Shown here piece after piece: positions 43,640 through 51,312 of a stretch of 64,000 nucleotides of DNA; the first letter of the stretch is position 1, and each line of letters starts with the position of its first letter. The stretch is taken from the NCBI RefSeq assembly GCF_900167165.1, contig NZ_FUXM01000001.1:1-64000 (forward strand), written 5' to 3'. Position numbers and translations under genes: made by a program. Below the pieces are notes generated by a model that had not been told where the DNA came from, ran no database searches, and saw only the letters and a program-made list of their open reading frames with translations. Origin of the DNA: Carboxydocella sporoproducens DSM 16521 (GTDB lineage Bacteria > Bacillota > GCA-003054495 > Carboxydocellales > Carboxydocellaceae).

Positions 43640-43760
43640 CCCCTGATTTTATGTCGAATTGTGTATGCAATTCTATTTTTTTATCGACAAATTTTCTCGT
43701 TTTTTGTCGAAAATTTTTCAGTTTTCCTTCTTTTCTCTATCATATTTCGACATATAATAT
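43640..43760. promoter_or_regulatory. Cluster of Spo0A-box-like heptamers between the EPS operon and the divergent gene
   Basis: The Spo0A box TGTCGAA occurs exactly at 43652-43658 (+), 43705-43711 (+) and 43746-43752 (-), with a 6/7 match at 43684-43690 (-). Four copies in about 100 bp of AT-rich intergenic DNA is notable. The site stands upstream of both the Wzz-led EPS operon and the plus-strand gene at 43813, so either or both may be controlled by Spo0A. Confidence 0.6.
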
Positions 43761-43812
43761 CTTCGCTTTATGTTAAAATTTGAATATATAAACATAAATC
43801 GGGGTGAGACTG

Positions 43813-44820
43813 TTGTCCTTATATATTTTCTTGACTCTGGTTGTCCTATCATTAATAGCTTTCATCCTCAGCCTGCTCTTACTGGAAAGGTGCAAAATCC
43901 GCCCAACCCTGATTTCTCTGGGGCTTACCGCCTGCTTTTGGTTGTCAACCGCAGTATACTGGTACCAGTATAAAAGCGAATGGTCCACCGATCCCCACTG
44001 GCTCAACTACTACAAAAACTTTCGCGGGCCCGCTCTGGCCTCAGCCCAGGCGGCCAGCACTGTCGACCATCCTGAAGTAATAACCCTGGCAGAACAGACC
44101 CGACAGGCCCGGCAGCGCATGCGAGAATTGCAGGCTGTAGCCAGAGGGAAAATCAACGGGGAAAACTTCGATACCTTTCAGTTGCTCTTAACCCAGGGCC
44201 GGCTTACTACCTCGGATTTACTGCCCCTCTATCAGCAGGGAGGCTTGTCTCAGGCCCAGTTACTGCAATTTGTGGACAAGGGCCTGCTCAGTGTGGAGCA
44301 ATGGCAGGAGCTGGAGGAACAAATCAAAGAGGCGGCTGCCAAAAAAGCCACACCAGCCCCGCCGGCTCCCGCCCCGGTTAACCAGAAACCGGTCGCTCCT
44401 GTCGCCCAGCTGCAGGCCCGGCAACCCGGTACTACCGGTGCGGAAACGGTGGCTCTGGCCCTGGCCAGCCAGGCCAAGCAGCTGAGCCGGGCCCAGCTGG
44501 ATCAGATGGTGCTAGCTCAACTCAAAACCGTTCCTGATGCGCAAATCCAGGCCCTTTTGCCGGACCTCACCCCTGATACCGGTCGAGAGCAACTGACTGT
44601 GATCATCGTCAACAAACTGGTGGGCTGGAATCGCAATGAGCTGGCTGCCCGCTTCCTCTACGAATTCTATCGCTTGCCAGAAGCAGAGCAAAAACTATTA
44701 CTGCAAAAACCCCTGACCACTTTACCACCCCAGCAGCAAATCCAGGCCCTCAGCAAACCCCTGGCCCTGCTGGTCAGTGACACCCTGGCCGGTCTGCAAA
44801 GATTGCTGGCCGCAAACTGA
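43813..44820 (+). CDS. Hypothetical membrane-anchored helical protein
   Basis: About 335 residues. Two membrane helices lie in the first 55 residues, followed by a helical region with coiled-coil character (EQTRQARQRMRELQAVARGKI; EQWQELEEQIKEAAAKK), an Ala/Pro linker (TPAPPAPAPVNQKPVAP), and a C-terminal helical domain (LARAQLDQM-like segments and NRNELAARFLYEFYRLPEAEQKLLLQKPL). I do not recognise a family. TTG at 43813 has GGGGTGAG at good spacing; GTG at 43804 is the alternative. It is divergent from the EPS operon and shares its putative Spo0A-controlled intergenic region. Confidence 0.7.
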   Translation: MSLYIFLTLVVLSLIAFILSLLLLERCKIRPTLISLGLTACFWLSTAVYWYQYKSEWSTDPHWLNYYKNFRGPALASAQAASTVDHPEVITLAEQTRQARQRMRELQAVARGKINGENFDTFQLLLTQGRLTTSDLLPLYQQGGLSQAQLLQFVDKGLLSVEQWQELEEQIKEAAAKKATPAPPAPAPVNQKPVAPVAQLQARQPGTTGAETVALALASQAKQLSRAQLDQMVLAQLKTVPDAQIQALLPDLTPDTGREQLTVIIVNKLVGWNRNELAARFLYEFYRLPEAEQKLLLQKPLTTLPPQQQIQALSKPLALLVSDTLAGLQRLLAAN

Positions 44821-44850
44821 AAACCCCGCTTAGCGGGGTTTTCTTTTGCC
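44818..44850. terminator. Bidirectional terminator
   Basis: AAAACCCCGCT/AGCGGGGTTTT stem with flanking A and T runs lies between the convergent hypothetical gene and the first subtilase; it overlaps the end of both. Confidence 0.92.
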
Positions 44851-45891
44851 CAGAACCTGGATACCAGTGGGCAGCCCATAGCCATACCAGCTGTCCCATC
44901 CTTTACTGCCCAGATCAATTGCACCAGCTGTCAGCCGTTGCCTGATCTCTTTCGCTTTCAGCCTGGGATAGGCGGATTTCAATAAGGCTGCCAGCCCGGT
45001 GATATGGGGACTGGCCATCGATGTTCCGCTCATCACCTTATAATCTCCCCCCGGTATAGTACTGAGAATCTCCACCCCCGGCGCTACCAGATCCAGGGCC
45101 GGGCCAGTGCTGGAAAAGGGAGCCCGTTGCCACTGACGGTCAATCGCTCCTACGGCCATCACTTCCGGATACCTGGCCGGATAGAGAACGGTATCCCCTT
45201 TTCCTTCTTCGTTCCCAGCATTGCCCGCCGCAGCCATTAGCAGGATTCCCGCTCTGGCTGCTCTTTTCACCGCATACCGCAAAAGGGGATTGTTCTGTTT
45301 TCCTCCCAGGCTCAGGTTGACTATATCCAGCCGGTTTTTGATCGCCCACTCCAGACCAGCCGCTATATCACTGTACCAGCCGCTCCCCGCACTGTTCAGG
45401 GCCTTGATGGCAAACAACTCGACCCCCGGGGCAATCCCGACTACCCCTTGGCTATTGTCCTGAGCCGCTATTATTCCGGCCACATGGGTGCCATGACCAT
45501 TATCATCCTGGAAGCTGTCCCCTGTCAGCGCAATCCCCCCGGCCACCTTCAAATCAGGATGCTGTAAATCAATTCCTGTATCCAGCACCCCTACCCTTAC
45601 TCCTGAACCATTGACCCCCAGCTGGCTCGCCACCTGCGGGCCTGCCAGCACCGCCACCCCCCAGGGTATTTGCTGTTCCTGGGTGGTGGCCTGTTCATCT
45701 TCAAAAACTTCCATTACCCCGCGCAGGTTCCGTATCTGCTCAACTTCAGTCTGGTTCAGTTCAATTACCAGATAAGGCATAGTTTCAAAACTGCGGACTA
45801 TCTTGCCGGAAAGAGAGCGCAGTAAGCCTTCACGCCGCCGTCGCCAGTAACGTTCTTCCAGTTTGAGAATATAACGCTTCTTGCCTTCCAT
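44830..45891 (-). CDS. Subtilisin-like serine protease without signal peptide
   Basis: A 353-residue S8 protease. Catalytic Asp104 is in GVLDTGIDLQHPDL, His133 in NGHGTHVAG, the oxyanion Asn in AAAGNAGNEEG, and the nucleophile Ser in SGTSMASPHITG near residue 297. The first 75 residues form a short pro-domain-like region (KKRYILKLEERYWRRRREGLL; PYLVIELNQTEVEQI). There is no hydrophobic leader at the N terminus, so it should stay inside the cell unless exported in an unknown way; it also lacks the LIPY motif of classical intracellular subtilisins. It is closely similar throughout to the catalytic part of the subtilase at 49029-51191 and shares its promoter motif. Confidence 0.92.
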   Translation of the reverse strand: MEGKKRYILKLEERYWRRRREGLLRSLSGKIVRSFETMPYLVIELNQTEVEQIRNLRGVMEVFEDEQATTQEQQIPWGVAVLAGPQVASQLGVNGSGVRVGVLDTGIDLQHPDLKVAGGIALTGDSFQDDNGHGTHVAGIIAAQDNSQGVVGIAPGVELFAIKALNSAGSGWYSDIAAGLEWAIKNRLDIVNLSLGGKQNNPLLRYAVKRAARAGILLMAAAGNAGNEEGKGDTVLYPARYPEVMAVGAIDRQWQRAPFSSTGPALDLVAPGVEILSTIPGGDYKVMSGTSMASPHITGLAALLKSAYPRLKAKEIRQRLTAGAIDLGSKGWDSWYGYGLPTGIQVLGKRKPR

Positions 45892-45922
45892 CCGGTTTGC
45901 CTCCTCTGTCTTTTTGTTGCAT

Positions 45923-45944
45923 TATATTCCGCTGTCGTTAAATT
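45923..45944 (-). promoter_or_regulatory. Promoter motif shared with the paralogous subtilase gene
   Basis: On the minus strand this reads AATTTAACGACAGCGGAATATA, 32 bp before the start codon. The same block, with two changes, lies 35 bp before the other short-leaderless subtilase (51226-51247). The 3' end contains a -10-like TATAAT; no standard -35 is visible, so an alternative sigma factor is possible. Confidence 0.5.
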
Positions 45945-46029
45945 GGCGATTTTTCTATTAAATTAGAACTTCTTGCTAGAGGCAGGATTTTTCCATTTAA
46001 CCCCGAATATATTGGGTAAGAACAGAAGA

Positions 46030-46113
46030 CAACGGGCAAACCAGGCGAAAGCCTGGGGCGCAAAGCCATGGGTCTAAGGTTCCCGTTGGGAACTATGATT
46101 GCCAGGCTGCTCA
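46030..46113 (+). ncRNA. Cyclic di-GMP-I (GEMM) riboswitch upstream of the transglutaminase-like gene
   Basis: GEMM-I features occur in order: GGGCAAACC, a GAAA-capped stem, GGCGCAAAGCCATGGGTCTAAGG (46056-46079) and GATTGCCAGG. The 3' flank AGGCTGCTCA (46104-46113) is exactly complementary to TGAGCAGCCT (46147-46156), which overlaps the 5' arm of the following terminator, so mutually exclusive structures are visible. The 351-bp gap between the subtilase and the transglutaminase gene holds this element, its terminator and the subtilase promoter motif. Confidence 0.93.
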
Positions 46114-46146
46114 TATGGCAAAGGGTAATGGCATCTATAGCCATTT

Positions 46147-46187
46147 TGAGCAGCCTGCTTTCCAGTGGAAAGCAGGCTGTTTCTTTC
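46147..46187 (+). terminator. Riboswitch-linked terminator
   Basis: CAGCCTGCTTTCC (46151-46163) and GGAAAGCAGGCTG (46167-46179) form a perfect 13-bp stem with a 3-base loop, followed by TTTCTTT. It competes with the antiterminator pairing from the aptamer's 3' flank. Confidence 0.9.
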
Positions 46188-46242
46188 CCACCCTTTACTG
46201 TACGCGCCCCCGGCTTTCCCTTCCCGCTGGGGGCGATATTTT

Positions 46243-47121
46243 ATGAGGAAGCGAAGCGTGAGTCTGATTCTCCTGTTTCTGCTCTGGCTAATAGCCGCAG
46301 TGCCGGCCTGGGCAGCTGCCCAGCCTGGTGTCAGGTGGCTGGATCCCTTAACTTCCGAATTGGTGAAGGTAAAAATCAATCCCGCCCAGCCGGGACAATT
46401 GCTGATTCAGGGTCAGAACTTGCCTGCCGGACAGGTACTGGTGGAAATCCGTCGCGGCGATGACCGCGCCGCCTATTACTTCCCGGTTCGTAACGGTGCT
46501 ATCAATGGTTCCTTCTGGTTGCGCTTTGGCAGCGGCCAGTATTACCTGACCGTTTATCTCCCGGCCGGTGCTAATTTCCTCTACCAGATCGAGGCTGAAG
46601 CACGTCTGGAAGCTATCGACTTGCCGGACCGACGTTATCTCCTGCCTGGCAGTGGCGTGGAAAGCGACCATCCCGTTGTGCGTAAACTGGCTCAGGATCT
46701 GGCTGGCAAAAACGCTGGCGCCAGACAAAAAGCCTATAATATCTACCGCTGGGTCACCAGAAACATCGCCTATGATGCTGCTCGCCTCAGCAGCCAGCAA
46801 CTTTACGGTCCCGGTTCCGGTGCCCTGGCCACTCTGGCCAGCCGCAAGGGCCTCTGTCTGGACTACGCCAACCTGACGGTAGCTCTCCTGCGCGCTGCCA
46901 GCCTGCCTGCCCGAGTCGTGGTTGGACAAGCCTATGACCGCATCTGGTACGAACACGCCTGGGCCGAAGTCCTGCTGGACGGCAAATGGCAACCCCTGGA
47001 CCCTACCTGGGATGCCGGTTACCTGGCGGGCAACCGATTTATCCCTCGTGCCCAAACCCTCTACTTCTCCATGTCCTACAGCCAGTTCTACCGCTACCAC
47101 CGGGCGGAAGAATACCGATAA
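46243..47121 (+). CDS. Secreted transglutaminase-like cysteine protease family protein
   Basis: A 292-residue exported protein. The signal peptide is residues 1-25 (SVSLILLFLLWLIAAVPAWA). A beta-rich region with LLIQGQNLPAGQVLVEI follows, then the transglutaminase-like core: catalytic Cys in LASRKGLCLDYANLTVALLRA, His in WYEHAWAEV, Asp in PLDPTWDAG. Such domains act as proteases or crosslinkers of surface proteins. ATG at 46243 is chosen as the start of the signal peptide; a longer frame from 46165 would pass through the terminator. It is expressed behind a c-di-GMP riboswitch, which links it to the surface lifestyle. Confidence 0.9.
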   Translation: MRKRSVSLILLFLLWLIAAVPAWAAAQPGVRWLDPLTSELVKVKINPAQPGQLLIQGQNLPAGQVLVEIRRGDDRAAYYFPVRNGAINGSFWLRFGSGQYYLTVYLPAGANFLYQIEAEARLEAIDLPDRRYLLPGSGVESDHPVVRKLAQDLAGKNAGARQKAYNIYRWVTRNIAYDAARLSSQQLYGPGSGALATLASRKGLCLDYANLTVALLRAASLPARVVVGQAYDRIWYEHAWAEVLLDGKWQPLDPTWDAGYLAGNRFIPRAQTLYFSMSYSQFYRYHRAEEYR

Positions 47122-47126
47122 ACTGC

Positions 47127-47165
47127 AAAAGCGGTACCTCGCCTTACGGCCTGGTACCGCTTTTT
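47127..47165. terminator. Bidirectional terminator
   Basis: GCGGTACC (47131-47138) pairs with GGTACCGC (47153-47160), with AAAA and TTTTT on the two sides, between two convergent genes. Confidence 0.9.
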
Positions 47166-47168
47166 CCC

Positions 47169-48896
47169 TTATGACATCAATCTGGCCAGCAATGCTGCCA
47201 GTTCAGCTCTTGTCGTCACTCCTGCCGGAGCCAGTTTATCTTTTTTCCGTCCTTTCAGGATGCCGGCTTCCACCAGTTTGTTCACTGCTCCCTGCGCCCA
47301 GGTGGCTACCTGCTGCCGGTCGCTGTAGCTCTCCAGCTTACCGCCATTTCCGCCCTTGATTTTGCTCCCATAAGCCCGTTCCAGGATCACTGCCAGCTCC
47401 TGCCGGGTTAACTTATCCCCTGGCCGAAACTTGCCCTGATACCCCTGCATCAGTCCGGCTTTAGCTGCTGCTGCCACATAGGACGCATACCAGGCTGAGC
47501 TTTGTACATCGCTAAAGGTGGCAGCGGTATTATCCTCAACTTCTACTCCTGTAGCCTCCACCAGCATTTTAGCCGCTTCTGCCCGGGTAACCGGCCGCTC
47601 TGGCCGGAAGTATCCCTGCTCATCTCCATCGATTACGGCCAACCCGGCGATTTTTTCGATCTCCCCTCTGGCCCAGTGTTTAGCAGTATCGGAGAAACTG
47701 TTTTTCACAGCTACTACTCCATATAAACCGCCCCTTTTAACAACTGCTGTGATCGTCCCCCTGGTAGTATCAGCGCTCTGTTGCCGCACTTTCAGTTTTT
47801 GCCCATTGCCTTTAAATTCGAAAACATAAACATTTTTCCAATTCTTGACTTTATTCTGATCTAGCTTCAAACTAATTTTGAATGCTTGTGGCGGCTTGAA
47901 GGACAGAACCAGATCATAAACCGGACTTAACAATTCTCCCCTAACGATAAAAGGAGGCTCTTCATAGGTCTTAACATACAGCAAGGCATTGGCCGGCAAG
48001 CTGGCATTGCCGAAATCCACTGCCAGGCGCCCCTGGTCTGCACTTACTGCTGCCCCGTTAGTCGGCAGGGAAAACTCCTCCACCCGGGAAGGAGCCAGCG
48101 GCCTGCCCGGCCGGATACTTACCGGCGCTTTAAACAGTGCCTCAGCTACTGCCTGGTGCCCGGCATCGGAGAGATGAGCATTATTATAGTCCTGATAAAT
48201 GGGATCCTTTCCTTTGCCAAGATATTTGGCCACCCCCAGCTCCTGCAGGGACTTGAACACATCCACAATCACCACAGGAGGCATATAGGGGTCACTGTTG
48301 ACCTGTTTCACGGCATCAGCAATAAAACCATTCAGGTAAGGAATCAACAAATCAAAGGCTTCATACTTTTTCTCTGCCGGGTCGGTAGCTCTCACCCCTG
48401 GAACTTTTTCTCCGGGTGCCGGGTTGTAGAAGTTGAGCAGATAGATGGTAGTGTCCTTACCGGTATTAATAGACCTTATTAATTGCACCGCAGTAATCAA
48501 GTTCTCTTTCAACTCATTCCCGGCCTGCCGGTAATTGTGGGGATTGCGTCTTACCGCCTGCATGAAATCATGGGCGCCAAACCAGATGGTAATCACCCTG
48601 GCCTTTTTGATCGCTTCCCGATTGGCCGGATCGGTAACAAACCGGAGCAGATCCCTGCTGGTAGCCTGTTCTTCTGCGATCAGGGTCAATTCCTTGACGC
48701 CCCGCCTGTCTTTTATTTGCTCGTAAAATCTCTGGACATAACTTTTAGAGCTGCCTACACCCAGGGCCAGCGAATCCCCCAGGGCCACATAGCCCACACC
48801 AGCCTTGTCTTCAGCTGCCCCTGCCTGCCGCGCAGGAAAAAATTCCGTCAACAGCAAGAATAGGACGCAAATGACGGAAATTATTTTTTTATGCAA
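47169..48896 (-). CDS. SGNH/GDSL hydrolase with three C-terminal SLH repeats
   Basis: A 575-residue exported protein. The signal peptide (KKIISVICVLFLLLTEFFPARQAGA) precedes an SGNH hydrolase domain with GDSLALGVG (nucleophile Ser) and DYNNAHLSDAGHQ (catalytic Asp and His), an esterase-type triad. A beta-rich linker region follows, then three SLH repeats from about residue 400 (HWARGEIEKIAGLAVIDGDEQGYFRPERPVTRAEAAKMLV and two more) that anchor the protein to secondary cell-wall polymers. TTG at 48894-48896 is preferred, since AAAGGGG precedes it; the ATG at 48932 adds 12 residues before the leader. The substrate is unknown; deacetylation of wall glycans is possible. Confidence 0.9.
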   Translation of the reverse strand: MHKKIISVICVLFLLLTEFFPARQAGAAEDKAGVGYVALGDSLALGVGSSKSYVQRFYEQIKDRRGVKELTLIAEEQATSRDLLRFVTDPANREAIKKARVITIWFGAHDFMQAVRRNPHNYRQAGNELKENLITAVQLIRSINTGKDTTIYLLNFYNPAPGEKVPGVRATDPAEKKYEAFDLLIPYLNGFIADAVKQVNSDPYMPPVVIVDVFKSLQELGVAKYLGKGKDPIYQDYNNAHLSDAGHQAVAEALFKAPVSIRPGRPLAPSRVEEFSLPTNGAAVSADQGRLAVDFGNASLPANALLYVKTYEEPPFIVRGELLSPVYDLVLSFKPPQAFKISLKLDQNKVKNWKNVYVFEFKGNGQKLKVRQQSADTTRGTITAVVKRGGLYGVVAVKNSFSDTAKHWARGEIEKIAGLAVIDGDEQGYFRPERPVTRAEAAKMLVEATGVEVEDNTAATFSDVQSSAWYASYVAAAAKAGLMQGYQGKFRPGDKLTRQELAVILERAYGSKIKGGNGGKLESYSDRQQVATWAQGAVNKLVEAGILKGRKKDKLAPAGVTTRAELAALLARLMS

Positions 48897-48973
48897 ACTT
48901 TTCAGCCCCTTTCTGCAGAATATTCTATACAATAAATTTCTTTTTCTATATTTGTTTTGATTTTCCTGCTCTG

Positions 48974-49010
48974 GTTAAGCAAATATTTTTAGTCATATTT
49001 CGACAAAAAC
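48974..49010 (-). promoter_or_regulatory. Conserved block plus Spo0A-box-like site upstream of the GDSL-SLH gene
   Basis: The 17-bp sequence GTTAAGCAAATATTTTT (48974-48990) is identical to 57731-57747 upstream of the giant subtilase, at a similar distance from the start (78 and 87 bp). An exact TTCGACA (Spo0A box, minus strand) follows at 48999-49005. Confidence 0.55.
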
Positions 49011-49028
49011 CTGCAACTTGCGTTTTTT

Positions 49029-51191
49029 TCATGCCTGGCTGTCCACCGTTAATGGTACAATCATTGAGCTGATAATTCGTTCTTCTGCTGCCAGAACCAG
49101 CACTTTTAGCACCAATACCGTCAAGTCCGGATACGCTGTAGCATCCAGCGTCCAACTTACCGGACCCGTGCCATTCGGGTATCTGATTCCCAGCCGCTGA
49201 TCATTTACCAGCAGCTCTGCCCGGCTAACCGGATCACCGAATCGCACCTTGACTTCTTTTTTCCCCCAAATTCTCGTCCCCGGAATGGGACTGAGCCACA
49301 GGATCTCCACCCCTTTTTGCACCTTTACCGCCGGACTTATAGCCCGTCTGCCCCCTGGTGTGTAGGCAATAGCTTTAAGAATATGGCTTCCCGCCCTTTT
49401 CTCCTTAAGTGATAAGGCAAACCGGTATGGTTGAGTGCCACCAGCTATACTGCCAATAAGTTCTTCGTCCCAAAACATCTCGACCCGTTCTATTCCTTCC
49501 TGGTCACTGGCTTGCACAAAAACATCGACAGTATCTCCGCCCAGTACACTGCCAGCTGCCGGGGCATAAATTTGCACTACTGGATTGCGCACCTTAACCT
49601 GAACACTGCCTGTTCCAGTCATACCTGTAGCAGTAATACCGATAATTTTCAGGGTATGCACTGATAATCCACTTTGACTGACCTCACCGCTGTCCCAGCT
49701 AAATTCCACTTCATTAGCTGTCACTCGGGCCTCTTCCCGCTTAATGCCATCTACATAAAATTCCGCCCCTTCGATCACCGCATTAGGTGAAAACACAGCC
49801 CGTACCCGCACCTGATGCCTGGCTACTGTTCCCGCCGGTGGCTCAAGGATAGTTACCGTTGGTACAACCTTTACTATTTGCCTCAGTTCTCCCAGGTTAC
49901 CCATACCATCAAGCGCATATACCGTTAACTGGTGTTCACCCACAGGCACTTTCCGAGTATCCCAGGCATAACGGTAAGGTGCTGTCGTCCATTTGGCCAC
50001 TGGTATCTGGTCAATCAACAGCTGTACTTCTTTTATTCTACTGGGATCAAAGGCCAGAATTTCCAGGTTTACTTCACCGCTAACAGGTTCACCAGGCGGC
50101 AAGCCCATAAGGTAAAGCTGAGGTGGCGTATTGTCAGGTTGTGTTTGCGGCAAAACTAACCCCCCGGTAGGCAACCCATAACCATACCAGGAGTCCCGTC
50201 CTTTCGGCCCCAGATCAATTACTCCTTCCCCCAGCCGCCGCCTGAGCTCTGGGGCTGTTAACTGAGGTAGAGCAGATTTCAGCAGAGCTGCCAGCCCGGT
50301 AATATGCGGCGTAGCCATGGAGGTACCGCTCATTGTCCTATATCCTCCCCAGAGATTGGTGCTGAGTATTTCCACCCCGGGGGCAGCCAGTTCTACCTGG
50401 GGTCCGGTACTGGAAAAAGCCGCTCGTTGCCATTGTCGGTCAATAGCCGCCACAGCAATCACTTCTGGATATTTAGCCGGGAACAGTACCGTATCCCCGC
50501 TCCCCTCTTCATTGCCGGAATTGCCTGCTGCCGCCACCAGCAATATTCCAGCATTAGCCGCCTTTTTCACCGCTGCCCGCAGTAAGGCATTATCCTGATT
50601 TCCACCTAAACTCAGGTTAATTATATCAAGCTTGTTTTTTACCGCCCATTCTAGCCCGGCAGCTATATCGCTGTACCAGCCATTACCGGCGCTGTTCAGT
50701 GCTTTAATAGCAAACAGCTCAACACCCGGTGCTACGCCCACCACACCCTGATCATTGTCCTGTGCTGCAATTATTCCAGCTACATGGGTACCGTGGCCAT
50801 TGTCATCCTGAAAGGAATTGCCCACAAAGGTTATTCCACCAGCAACTCGCAGGTCCGGATGATTTAAGTCAATGCCAGTGTCCAGTATACCCACTCGTAC
50901 CCCTTCTCCACGGATACCGGACTGGGTTGCGCCCTTGGACCCTTTGATGACCGACACTCCCCAGGGTACCTGTTGCTCCTGTGTGGTAGCCAACCCGTCC
51001 TCAAATATTTCCACTAATCCATCCTCTCCCCGTATGCTGTTAGCTTCTTCAGAACTTAATGCCACCACCAGATACGGTAGGGTCTCATAAGTATGAATTA
51101 TTTTCCCCGCCAACGAACGATTCAGAAGTTTAGCCTTTTTCCGCCAACCCCTATGCTTCAGCCTGATAATATAGCGCTTAATTTCTTCCAT
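49029..51191 (-). CDS. Subtilisin-like protease with C-terminal Ig-like domains, no signal peptide
   Basis: A 720-residue S8 protease. The first 350 residues match the protein at 44830-45891 closely: Asp in GILDTGIDLNHPDL, His in NGHGTHVAG, Asn in AAAGNSGNEEG, Ser in SGTSMATPHITG. From about residue 365 there are three or four Ig-like beta domains (for example VSGEVNLEILAFDPSRIKEVQLLIDQ; VRVRAVFSPNAVIEGAEFYVDG; VDVFVQASDQEGIERVEMFWDEE), usual in extracellular enzymes. Yet the N terminus (MEEIKRYIIRLKHRGWRKKAK) has no hydrophobic leader. The ribosome binding site GGGAGG supports this start. The location in the cell is therefore an open question. Confidence 0.92.
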   Translation of the reverse strand: MEEIKRYIIRLKHRGWRKKAKLLNRSLAGKIIHTYETLPYLVVALSSEEANSIRGEDGLVEIFEDGLATTQEQQVPWGVSVIKGSKGATQSGIRGEGVRVGILDTGIDLNHPDLRVAGGITFVGNSFQDDNGHGTHVAGIIAAQDNDQGVVGVAPGVELFAIKALNSAGNGWYSDIAAGLEWAVKNKLDIINLSLGGNQDNALLRAAVKKAANAGILLVAAAGNSGNEEGSGDTVLFPAKYPEVIAVAAIDRQWQRAAFSSTGPQVELAAPGVEILSTNLWGGYRTMSGTSMATPHITGLAALLKSALPQLTAPELRRRLGEGVIDLGPKGRDSWYGYGLPTGGLVLPQTQPDNTPPQLYLMGLPPGEPVSGEVNLEILAFDPSRIKEVQLLIDQIPVAKWTTAPYRYAWDTRKVPVGEHQLTVYALDGMGNLGELRQIVKVVPTVTILEPPAGTVARHQVRVRAVFSPNAVIEGAEFYVDGIKREEARVTANEVEFSWDSGEVSQSGLSVHTLKIIGITATGMTGTGSVQVKVRNPVVQIYAPAAGSVLGGDTVDVFVQASDQEGIERVEMFWDEELIGSIAGGTQPYRFALSLKEKRAGSHILKAIAYTPGGRRAISPAVKVQKGVEILWLSPIPGTRIWGKKEVKVRFGDPVSRAELLVNDQRLGIRYPNGTGPVSWTLDATAYPDLTVLVLKVLVLAAEERIISSMIVPLTVDSQA

Positions 51192-51225
51192 TTTGGTTAG
51201 CCTCCCAGTTTTTCCTTTACTCCAG

Positions 51226-51247
51226 TATATTCTGCTGTCGCTAAATT
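51226..51247 (-). promoter_or_regulatory. Promoter motif shared with the first subtilase gene
   Basis: Reads AATTTAGCGACAGCAGAATATA on the minus strand, 35 bp before the start codon, and matches 45923-45944 except at two positions. TATACT would serve as a -10 element; no consensus -35 is visible. Confidence 0.5.
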
Positions 51248-51256
51248 TGTTTTGAT

Positions 51257-51300
51257 AATCAAAAGACCTCCGGCCCGCTATTCCTGCGGACCGGAGGTCC
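51257..51300 (-). terminator. Terminator after the SLH protein gene
   Basis: A 14-bp stem, GACCTCCGGCCCGC (51265-51278) with GCGGACCGGAGGTC (51286-51299), one wobble; TTTTGATT follows on the minus strand. Nearly the same hairpin recurs after cimA at 58117-58151. Confidence 0.88.
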
Positions 51301-51312
51301 TTTCCCTTTTAA

